13,099 bases of DNA from Bdellovibrionales bacterium (lineage in GTDB: Bacteria; Bdellovibrionota; JAFGOL01), in contig JAKIZQ010000018.1 of NCBI GenBank assembly GCA_022707945.1, forward strand, positions 286 through 13,384, written 5' to 3'. The number at the start of each line of letters is the position of its first letter. Position 1 is the stretch's first letter. Under the pieces are notes generated by a model, which had not been told where the DNA came from, searched no databases, and was given only the letters and a program-made list of their open reading frames with translations. Both the position numbers and the translations under genes were made by a program. Shown in pieces: positions 6,619 through 13,099 of the stretch.

Positions 6619-7936
6619 AGCGATATTCATAGACAGGGACGGTACCATGATAATAGATCATGGTTATATAAAGGATCCCAATATAGTTGAATTAATACCT
6701 GGTACAAAACAAGCTCTTGAAATGTTAAAAAGTGCTGGTTTTATGCTTTTTATAGTTACTAACCAATCTGGTGTTGGCAGAGGAATGATGAAAGTCTCTG
6801 ACGTTGAAGCAGTAAATGCTCGTCTTCTCCAACTAATTGGCAAAGATCTGATAACACAGATCCTGACCTGTTATCACGCTCCAGAGGAAAACTGCAATTG
6901 TAGAAAACCTAATACAAAACTTATAGAGGACATAAAGTTAAAATATGACCTAGACCTTTCTAATTCCTACTCTATTGGAGATAAGGATTCAGACAAACAA
7001 CTAGCAGAAAATCTTGGCGGAAAAGGAATAAAAATAGGTGAGAACAATATAAACACATTATTAGATGCTGTAAAACAAATAGCCTCTTTTAAACCATATA
7101 CATATAAGAACAAGCCGGATCACATACAGATAGAAACTACTATAGTGTGTAATGCTAAATGCGATTTTTGTACTCAAAGAAAGGTAACACGTAGACCCAA
7201 AAGAATGGAAGATAATGTGTGGAAAAAAATTATAGATGATACAAGAGGCTGGGGTGTAAGTTATAGACCATTCCTCTTAAACGAACCCTTTGCTGATACA
7301 AGAATGTTAGATATCTGTCGTTATATAAAACAGGATAAAACAGCAAAAATAGAATTCAACACAAATGGGTCTTTGCTTAGTCCAAAAGTAACTGACTCAT
7401 TATTAGAAATAGGCGTAGATATTGTTAGATTCAGTATAGATGGATTTTTTGAGCAAGAATATAACAAAAGAAGAAAAGGGTTGGATTTTAAGACTGTAGA
7501 GAATAACACAGAATATTTCTGTAAAAATGCAGGAAAAGATGTTTTTACAGAAGTAAGAATGATAGCTTTCCCAAACACAGAAAAAGAGCAGAACCTTTTT
7601 AATGAAAAATGGACTAAAATAGCAAAGAACGTCCTCGTAACGGAGCTATACAGGTATCCTTGGGAAGGTCAGACAGAACCATTATATAAACCATGTCTTA
7701 AGATAAGAAAAGAAATGTTCTTTTATGTTGATGGAAGAGCAACTCTTTGTTGTTGGGACACCAATGAGCGTGGTGTAATAGGAGACGTTAAAGAACAAAC
7801 CGTCTCTGAAATATGGAACGGTGAACCACTAAAAAGTTATAGGAACATTTTGGATAACGGAGAAAGAGATAAAATATTATTATGCTCAAGATGTGACGCT
7901 TACAAGAACGCAAATTTTGATATGAACATTAAATAA
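6608..7936 (+). CDS. HAD phosphatase (GmhB-like) fused to a radical SAM/SPASM enzyme
   Basis: Residues 1-158 are a HAD-IIIA phosphatase like GmhB (heptose-1,7-bisphosphate phosphatase) or the HisB phosphatase domain. They show FIDRDGT (7-13, nucleophile Asp9 and acid Asp11), VTNQSGVGRG (50-59), the zinc loop Cys88-His90-Cys96-Cys98, RKPN with Lys100, and GDKDSD (124-129). After a short linker, residues 170-442 form a radical SAM protein. The cluster motif is CNAKCDFC (Cys181, 185, 188), LNEPF (224-228) stands in place of the usual GGEP, and NTNG lies at 251-254. A SPASM-like end (Cys363, Cys381-Cys382 in GRATLCCWD, EIWNG, Cys426 and Cys429) suggests an auxiliary Fe-S cluster. The ATG lies inside the last codons of galE, with AAAAGG 8 bases upstream. 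No internal start suggests two proteins. The phosphatase domain suggests sugar-phosphate work; the radical substrate is unknown. The stop overlaps the convergent DUF218 gene by 8 bases. Confidence 0.88.
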   Translation: MSNRAIFIDRDGTMIIDHGYIKDPNIVELIPGTKQALEMLKSAGFMLFIVTNQSGVGRGMMKVSDVEAVNARLLQLIGKDLITQILTCYHAPEENCNCRKPNTKLIEDIKLKYDLDLSNSYSIGDKDSDKQLAENLGGKGIKIGENNINTLLDAVKQIASFKPYTYKNKPDHIQIETTIVCNAKCDFCTQRKVTRRPKRMEDNVWKKIIDDTRGWGVSYRPFLLNEPFADTRMLDICRYIKQDKTAKIEFNTNGSLLSPKVTDSLLEIGVDIVRFSIDGFFEQEYNKRRKGLDFKTVENNTEYFCKNAGKDVFTEVRMIAFPNTEKEQNLFNEKWTKIAKNVLVTELYRYPWEGQTEPLYKPCLKIRKEMFFYVDGRATLCCWDTNERGVIGDVKEQTVSEIWNGEPLKSYRNILDNGERDKILLCSRCDAYKNANFDMNIK

Positions 7937-8543
7937 TAGTGCCTGCGAACAATATCCTGTAATACTGATATTTAAAACTCTCATATACTATGTTCTGAAA
8001 AACCTTCCAATCCTTAAGCCAAGAATCTTTTTTAATATGTTTTACAGTAGTACCGTAAGGGATAACCTCTACATCTGTGTTCTCAAAAACATTCTTAAAC
8101 ACGAGAAGGGATCTTTTCATATGATACACAGATGTCACAAGCAATATTTTATTTACCTGGTGTTCTTCTGCATACTTAAGCACAGCTTCTGCATTCTCAT
8201 AAGTGGTCTTGGAGGAGTTATCTACAACGATCCTGTCCTTATAATTTATATCCATATTGTGTTCTCTTGCGAGTTCCTGAAAACTAACCTTTGCATGAGT
8301 ACCAGCAACAAAAAGTACAGGAGCGTTCATTTCTTTCATAAGTTCATAAGCTGGTCTTATTCTTCCAGAACTACCAGTAAGAACAACAACCATATCCATG
8401 TCTCTTGGAGGAAACACCATCTTTTGATAAGCAACAACCTCTTTGGAATATTCTGACAACGATATGTATTCAAGTATTATAAAAAAAACAAAAACAATAA
8501 GACCAAATAACAAGAAGTATTTTTTTATGTCAGCTCTACTCAA
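7929..8543 (-). CDS. DUF218 (YdcF/SanA/ElyC-like) membrane-anchored protein
   Basis: This 204-residue protein has an N-terminal membrane anchor (about residues 9-28, FLLFGLIVFVFFIIL flanked by lysines) and a DUF218 domain. The domain shows VVVLTGSSGRIRPAYEL (52-68), SSKTTYENA (110-118, usually SxxTxENA) and LLVTSVYHMKRS (134-145, usually LLVTSxYHxxRA). Some DUF218 proteins, such as E. coli SanA and ElyC, affect envelope integrity and peptidoglycan precursor handling, so an envelope role is likely but the reaction is not known. The start is TTG at 8543, backed by a strong AGAAGAGGTG site 7 bases upstream. The start overlaps the end of mutS by 8 bases, so it is expressed with rlmN and mutS. Its 3' end overlaps the convergent HAD/radical SAM gene, leaving no room for a separate terminator. 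Confidence 0.85.
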   Translation of the reverse strand: MSRADIKKYFLLFGLIVFVFFIILEYISLSEYSKEVVAYQKMVFPPRDMDMVVVLTGSSGRIRPAYELMKEMNAPVLFVAGTHAKVSFQELAREHNMDINYKDRIVVDNSSKTTYENAEAVLKYAEEHQVNKILLVTSVYHMKRSLLVFKNVFENTDVEVIPYGTTVKHIKKDSWLKDWKVFQNIVYESFKYQYYRILFAGTII

Positions 8544-11055
8544 CTTTGTTCACCTCTTCTTTCCATTTATATAATCTTCCAAGTGCGTCTATAGGCGTGA
8601 GCTTATCCAGATCAATGCTAGCCAACTCACTTATAAAACGGTAACTCTCATCTTCTTTTTTGTCAAATAACGACAATTGATCTTTCTCAATTTTTATTTC
8701 TGTGTGTTTTCTTTCTTCTTCAAGGTCCTTCATTATTGAATACGCCCGTTTAATAAGAGAATCTGGTAAACCAGCCATACTGGCAACCTGTATGCCGTAG
8801 CTTTTAGAAGCAGGCCTTTTTACCAACTTTCTTAAAAAGAAAAGGCCATTCTTTTCCTCTTCAACAGACATAGAGAAGTTACTAACACCATTCAATTCAT
8901 TCTGTAGTGCAACTAACTCATGATAATGTGTAGCAAACATACATTTTGCAGATATCTTTTGATGTATATACTCGGCTATTGCCCATGCAATAGAAATACC
9001 GTCGTAAGTACTAGTACCCCTGCCTATCTCATCAAGTATTATTAAACTATTTTTTGTTGCAGAATAGATTATGTTAGAGGCTTCTATCATTTCTACCATA
9101 AAGGTACTCTGACCCTGAAGGATATAATCTGTTGCTCCTACTCTAGTAAAGACTCTGTCTGTTATAGGTATCTTTGCATAAGAAGCAGGGACATAAGACC
9201 CCATGTGTCCCATGATAACGAGTAATGCCACTGTTCTCATCAAAGTACTTTTACCTGCCATATTAGGACCCGTGATTATATGGAAAAAATCATCCGAATT
9301 AAGAATCACATCATTAGGAACAAAATCAGCCCCCATGGTTTGATCTAACACAGGGTGTCTTGCATCTTTTAGTTCAAGGTCATAACCTTCGTGAATAACT
9401 GGCTTAGTATATGACCTTTTAACAGCAACGTAAGCAAAACAAGTTAATAGATCTATCTCTGCGGTAAAGCTAGAGATAGAAAGAGTATTTTCAAGATGCT
9501 TTAAAGAGAACTCATCGACCAATAAATTAAGCAGATTAATCTCTAGTTCTATTCTTTTTTGTTCTGCGCTAAGTAATTTTATTTCTAATTCCCTTAACTC
9601 AGGTGTTATGAACCTTTCACCATTAACCAAGGTTTGTTTACGTTGATAATCCTGTGGAGCCAAGTGTATATTGGCATTACTTATTTCTATATAATAACCA
9701 AATATCTTATTATATTTTATCTTTAATGACGAAATACCTGTTCTTTCTTTTTCACGCTTCTCCATATCCAAAAGTACTTGTCTGCTATTCGTATGAAGAT
9801 CGATCAGTTCATCGAGCTCAGGATAAAAACCTTTTTTGAATATACCTGCTTCTTTACTAGTAGCTGGTAGCACCACATTGAGTTGTTCGTCTATTTTTTT
9901 TGCAAATCTTATAAGTTCTTCACTAAAAAGACCCTCACCAAAACTTATTCCAGCCTCATCAAGTATTTTCTTCATGTTGTAAACAAGCTCTAGCGTCTCA
10001 AAAAGATTCCTAATATCCCTTGGACCATATTGGCCAAGTGCTATCCTAGACGACAATCTATCTATATCAGAGCATTGAGACAAAAAAGATCTTGTCTTGT
10101 CTAATATGCTTATGTCGTTTACAAACTTATCGACAAGAGACAACCTTTTATTTATCTTATCTAGATTAACCAACGGTTGTGAAACACACTGCCTTAATAA
10201 TCTTCCACCCATAGCCGTTCTTGTTTCATCTATATTCTTTATAAAAGAATCGAAAAGATCAAGATTCCTAGACGTAAATTCATCTATCCCAAGATACTCT
10301 GCTGATGATACTTTTGCAAAATGCCTGATATGAGGAAAGGTTTCTCTAAACTGTGTGTCCACTAAATACCCAATAGCCATCTTGCCAGCCTTTAGTTCTT
10401 TTTCATCTAATCTTGAGTCGACTATCATACTGTTAAGTTGTTTTTGAGCAGTACTATTGCTCTTTATATCTACAACAGAAAAAGTCACATTTAATAGGAA
10501 TTTATTCAGAACATCAGGAAGTTCTATTCCCTTCTCACAGATTATTTCTCTCGGATTTATCAAAGAAAGCTCTTTGATAAGACCATCAGTATTAATAACG
10601 CTATTGGCCTTAAAATCACCAGTACTGTAATCAAGATACGCAAAGCTCCAACTACCATTGTCTTTTATAGTTATCGCACAAAGATACGAAGTCTGTTTTG
10701 CATCTATTACATCTGTGTCGTAGACCAAAGAGGGAGTTACTACTCTTGTTATTTGACGTTTAACTATGCCCTTTGCTTTTTTAGGATCTTCTACTTGCTC
10801 ACAGATAGCGACACTATAACCTTTTTGTGTTAGCTTTGATATATACGACGACACAGCATGATAAGGAACCCCACACATTGGTACAGGATTTTTCTTATCC
10901 CTCGAAGTTAGAGCTATGCCAAGTATGGGAGCGGCCGTTGTGGCATCGTCTGAGAACAACTCATAAAAGTCTCCCATCCTAAAGAACAATAGTTTCCCAG
11001 GAACCAAATTCTTGGCTTCCATATATTGCTTCATCATGGGTGTAACATTTTCCAT
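8536..11055 (-). CDS. mutS: DNA mismatch repair protein MutS
   Basis: It recognises base mismatches and small loops in new DNA and recruits MutL, using ATP. The 839 residues match MutS1. The N-terminal domain has the mismatch-reading Phe-x-Glu (FYE, 30-32) in RMGDFYELF. Connector, lever and clamp domains follow, then the ABC-type ATPase: Walker A GPNMAGKST (596-604), the Q-loop-like QGQSTFMVEM (647-656), Walker B LIILDE (671-676) followed by the signature GRGTSTYDG, and ATHYHEL. The C-terminal tail carries DKLTPIDALGRLYKWK, as in other MutS1. The ATG at 11055 is preceded by GAGGG overlapping the rlmN stop, 9 bases upstream of mutS, so the two are one transcript. No mutL is visible in this window. 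No key residue is missing. Confidence 0.98.
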   Translation of the reverse strand: MENVTPMMKQYMEAKNLVPGKLLFFRMGDFYELFSDDATTAAPILGIALTSRDKKNPVPMCGVPYHAVSSYISKLTQKGYSVAICEQVEDPKKAKGIVKRQITRVVTPSLVYDTDVIDAKQTSYLCAITIKDNGSWSFAYLDYSTGDFKANSVINTDGLIKELSLINPREIICEKGIELPDVLNKFLLNVTFSVVDIKSNSTAQKQLNSMIVDSRLDEKELKAGKMAIGYLVDTQFRETFPHIRHFAKVSSAEYLGIDEFTSRNLDLFDSFIKNIDETRTAMGGRLLRQCVSQPLVNLDKINKRLSLVDKFVNDISILDKTRSFLSQCSDIDRLSSRIALGQYGPRDIRNLFETLELVYNMKKILDEAGISFGEGLFSEELIRFAKKIDEQLNVVLPATSKEAGIFKKGFYPELDELIDLHTNSRQVLLDMEKREKERTGISSLKIKYNKIFGYYIEISNANIHLAPQDYQRKQTLVNGERFITPELRELEIKLLSAEQKRIELEINLLNLLVDEFSLKHLENTLSISSFTAEIDLLTCFAYVAVKRSYTKPVIHEGYDLELKDARHPVLDQTMGADFVPNDVILNSDDFFHIITGPNMAGKSTLMRTVALLVIMGHMGSYVPASYAKIPITDRVFTRVGATDYILQGQSTFMVEMIEASNIIYSATKNSLIILDEIGRGTSTYDGISIAWAIAEYIHQKISAKCMFATHYHELVALQNELNGVSNFSMSVEEEKNGLFFLRKLVKRPASKSYGIQVASMAGLPDSLIKRAYSIMKDLEEERKHTEIKIEKDQLSLFDKKEDESYRFISELASIDLDKLTPIDALGRLYKWKEEVNKVE
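8551..8560 (-). promoter_or_regulatory. Strong ribosome binding site supporting the TTG start of the DUF218 gene
   Basis: AGAAGAGGTG on the minus strand lies within the last codons of mutS, 7 bases upstream of the TTG at 8543. It is one of the best Shine-Dalgarno matches in the window. It supports TTG as the true start rather than a later ATG, which would remove part or all of the membrane anchor. Confidence 0.65.
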
Positions 11056-11064
11056 AACACCCTC

Positions 11065-12135
11065 TTATATACCTTTTTTCTTTGATTTCAACTGCCCACA
11101 CGCTGCATTAATATCTATTCCCCTACTATGTCTAACGTTACAAACTATGCCTTTTTCGACCAATACTTCGTAGAAATCATAGATACTTTTATCTGTTGGA
11201 GAAACGAACTCTGGGGTCATGGGGTTAAAATTAAATGGGATAAGATTAACTTTAACGTTCAGGCCCTTTAATAACTTGGACAAACTTATTGCATCCTGTT
11301 TTGAATCATTAAGGCCACCAAAAAGTATGTACTCTATAGTTACAAAATCCTGTTTTCTTGAACCAACACTCTTTATTACTTTAAGCAGTTCTTTTATAGG
11401 GTAGGCTTTATTGACTGGCATTATTTTATCTCTTACATCGTCTGTAATAGCATTAAGTGATATTGCCAGTTTTGCATTACAGCGGTCTCTAAACTCAAAT
11501 ATTTTTGGTACAAGACCACATGTAGATACTGTTATCTTCCTCAACCCAAAAGCCAGCCCATTATCGTCTGATATAACAGTTATAGCGTCTATAACGTTAT
11601 CCATATTATCTAGTGGTTCGCCCATTCCCATAAAAACAATATTGGTAACCGCTCTATATCCACCATCATCCACAGCTTTTTTAAGAACATCCCTGGCATA
11701 AGTGTTTGTAAATTGTATTTGTGCTACTATTTCTGAACAGGCAAGGCTTCTACTCAATCCTTGCTTAGCTGTACAACAAAAAGTACAACCCATCTTGCAA
11801 CCAACCTGTGTAGATACACAGAGTGTAAGTCTGTCTTCTTTTGGTATCAAAACACTTTCTATAGTCTCTTTATCTTGAAGCTCGAACAAAAACTTAACAC
11901 AACCATCCTTTGAATTTTCTGTTTCAATAAGTTTTAAGGAATATGGAATGTACTGTAATGAAAGTTTCTCTCTTAATTCTTTGGAAACATCGCTCATTAA
12001 ACTATAGTCACGCACACTTCTTTTATAGAACCACCTATAAAGGTTCTTTGCATTAAAGGCAGGCTTGCCCCATTCTTTAACTATATTGGTAAGTTTATCT
12101 AGTGTTAGGTCCTCAAAATACATGGACCTCTTCAT
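11065..12135 (-). CDS. rlmN: Dual-specificity 23S rRNA / tRNA adenine-C2 methyltransferase RlmN
   Basis: A radical SAM methylase that adds a methyl group to C2 of A2503 in 23S rRNA and, in many bacteria, A37 of some tRNAs. The 356-residue product has the N-terminal helical domain (FNAKNLYRWFYKR, 27-39), the methyl-carrying and cluster region CVSTQVGCKMGCTFC with catalytic Cys106 and cluster Cys113, 117 and 120, then MGMGEPLDN, TVSTCG and SLNA. The C-terminal ACGQL contributes Cys346, the equivalent of E. coli Cys355. All catalytic residues are present. Cfr shares this fold, but the C-terminal RHSRGIDINAACGQL and the overall context fit RlmN. The start is not settled: the ATG at 12135 has no ribosome site, while an internal ATG at 12123 follows AAGAGG closely (3-base spacing). 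The upstream gene ends 36 bases away, so a shared transcript is possible. Confidence 0.95.
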   Translation of the reverse strand: MKRSMYFEDLTLDKLTNIVKEWGKPAFNAKNLYRWFYKRSVRDYSLMSDVSKELREKLSLQYIPYSLKLIETENSKDGCVKFLFELQDKETIESVLIPKEDRLTLCVSTQVGCKMGCTFCCTAKQGLSRSLACSEIVAQIQFTNTYARDVLKKAVDDGGYRAVTNIVFMGMGEPLDNMDNVIDAITVISDDNGLAFGLRKITVSTCGLVPKIFEFRDRCNAKLAISLNAITDDVRDKIMPVNKAYPIKELLKVIKSVGSRKQDFVTIEYILFGGLNDSKQDAISLSKLLKGLNVKVNLIPFNFNPMTPEFVSPTDKSIYDFYEVLVEKGIVCNVRHSRGIDINAACGQLKSKKKGI

Positions 12136-12171
12136 ATCACAAGTTCGTTATTTTACAGTTATAAAAAGGCC

Positions 12172-13099
12172 TTATCCCTTACACATAGTGTTATAAGTAT
12201 TGATAAGATCATCAAGTTCAGAAGCTTGCTGAGGGTTCAAAGAAACAGGCGGTTCATTACCATTCCCTAAACCGTAATAACTTTTAACCTGACCATCTTG
12301 GAACTTAAATACTCTTGTAAAAGTCATATCTGTAGTTCCAGCCTCTATTGAAGGAATGTTATCACTAACTATTAGATACTTATCTATTCCCGTGTTTATG
12401 ACCTGTGCAGTAGAAATAACAAGCTCACTATTAACACTCTGGAATACCGGTAATTTTGAAAAGGATGCTGGTTTTATAGCACTAAGATATTTTCCACTAT
12501 TTACAATATCCATTCCTTTTTTCTGCAATAAAGAAAGAACTTCTTTTTCAGCCATGTTAGTTGCGCTATTTGTAGTAGTCCTTATTATTGTATTCGCAGT
12601 ATTAACAGCCTCTTTTTCTGCGACACTGAGTACTATCTCTGTTGTTGCCTTAGTAGTTATGTTTGGCAACGTTTTAGCAGTAACCATAGCAACATTCATA
12701 TTAAGGACCGTAGAAGTAACAACGACACCTCTTTTAAGTATAGATATCTGCGGAGCAAATCTTGTAAAAAAGTTCTTTATACCTTTACCTACTTTATTGA
12801 ACATTATCCCAAGTGGAGTTTCAGCAAAAGTAATTGCATACTTTGCACTGTTCATTATAAGGAATGATTCATATGCCGCAATACCCCTTGCACCACCTCT
12901 AGCGGCGATCATATAACCAACTCCTTCTGCAAATAAAGAATTAGCAATGGCAAACTCTGCACCAAAGGCAGCGGCCATTACACCAGCAGCAGCAATTTCC
13001 CAAGCGACAACAATTAATATAAACTCAGCGGCGCCAGCAATACCGTCAACGATACTAATAGCCCAATATTCAGAACCAGTATAAACCGGTCTTTCAACT
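12172..13099 (-). CDS. Hypothetical Ala-rich hydrophobic protein, N-terminus beyond window edge
   Basis: The reading frame is open from the right window edge to a TAA at 12174-12172, giving about 309 visible residues with no family I recognise. An ATG at 12978 exists, but the same frame continues without a stop for 40 more codons to the edge and has similar composition, so the true start is probably upstream. The visible part begins with hydrophobic Ala/Ile/Val-rich segments (EFILIVVAWEIAAAG, then an Ala/Gly stretch with IAARGGARG) that could be membrane helices. A Thr/Val/Ala-rich middle with AEKEAVNTANTIIRTTT follows. The C-terminal region (GLGNGNEPPVSLNPQQASELDDLIN) looks soluble. It could be the tail of a larger exported or membrane protein. 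No motif supports an enzyme, toxin or transporter call. Confidence 0.6.
   Translation of the reverse strand, partial: VERPVYTGSEYWAISIVDGIAGAAEFILIVVAWEIAAAGVMAAAFGAEFAIANSLFAEGVGYMIAARGGARGIAAYESFLIMNSAKYAITFAETPLGIMFNKVGKGIKNFFTRFAPQISILKRGVVVTSTVLNMNVAMVTAKTLPNITTKATTEIVLSVAEKEAVNTANTIIRTTTNSATNMAEKEVLSLLQKKGMDIVNSGKYLSAIKPASFSKLPVFQSVNSELVISTAQVINTGIDKYLIVSDNIPSIEAGTTDMTFTRVFKFQDGQVKSYYGLGNGNEPPVSLNPQQASELDDLINTYNTMCKG

Noticed and set aside
6590..6625. Frameshift joining galE and the HAD/radical SAM gene
   Set aside because: GalE ends at its normal C-terminus with TAG, and the next gene has its own ATG and an AAAAGG site. This is an ordinary 11-base overlap.
8037..8456. 139-codon open frame on the plus strand
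   Set aside because: It is opposite the DUF218 gene, which has clear family motifs and a strong ribosome site. The plus-strand frame has none.
12166..12173. AAGGCCTT palindrome followed by a few T at the end of the right-edge gene, a possible terminator
   Set aside because: With no loop it cannot form a hairpin of useful size, and the T-run is only a few bases. Read-through to rlmN is more likely.
12356..12916. 186-codon open frame on the plus strand, opposite the right-edge hypothetical gene
   Set aside because: It lies wholly inside the open minus-strand frame and has no recognisable motif. Its composition is what the reverse of an Ala/Val/Thr-rich gene gives.
1..13099. CRISPR array, tRNA, rRNA, insertion sequence or phage genes
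   Set aside because: I saw no direct repeat series, tRNA-like fold, transposase or integrase motif. Nearly every base is covered by recognisable coding sequence.

Overview
This is a gene-dense, AT-rich bacterial segment, with frequent ATA (Ile) and AGA (Arg) codons and the standard stop codons in use. It carries almost only housekeeping and cell-envelope genes. A heptosyltransferase-type glycosyltransferase, a GmhB-like phosphatase domain, a GalE epimerase and a membrane-anchored DUF218 protein suggest a Gram-negative-type envelope. Many protein families here diverge from well-studied proteobacteria, so an uncultured or candidate-phylum lineage (for example Omnitrophota or Elusimicrobiota) is possible. 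That placement is a low-confidence inference. There is no sign of phage, insertion sequence, CRISPR array, tRNA or rRNA. No stretch above 300 bases lacks a gene; the largest gene-free gap is the 85-base divergent region at 5538-5622.

Layout. (1) A leftward, tightly coupled gene string runs from 5537 to the left edge: purM, then purN fused to a DUF523/TudS-like domain, then a degenerate FAD-oxidoreductase-like protein, then argS, then a GT9 glycosyltransferase cut by the window edge. Junctions are ATGA or TGATG overlaps, or 4 bases apart, so the genes are probably one operon with translational coupling. (2) The divergent spacer at 5538-5622 holds two overlapping inverted repeats. (3) A rightward pair follows: galE and, overlapping it by 11 bases, a fusion of a HAD phosphatase (GmhB-like) with a radical SAM/SPASM enzyme. 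(4) A second leftward string converges on that pair: rlmN, mutS and a TTG-started DUF218 (YdcF/SanA-like) membrane protein. (5) At the right edge is the C-terminal part of an unrecognised Ala-rich, hydrophobic protein.

How they may work together. purM and purN catalyse consecutive-pathway steps of de novo purine synthesis (AIR formation and GAR formylation). argS, rlmN and mutS are translation, rRNA-modification and DNA-repair functions. GT9, GalE, the HAD phosphatase half and DUF218 all fit surface polysaccharide or envelope assembly, although they sit in three different transcription units. The two most unusual things in the window are domain fusions: PurN with a complete Fe-S-type DUF523 domain, and a GmhB-like phosphatase with a radical SAM/SPASM enzyme. 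Both keep the key residues of both partners.
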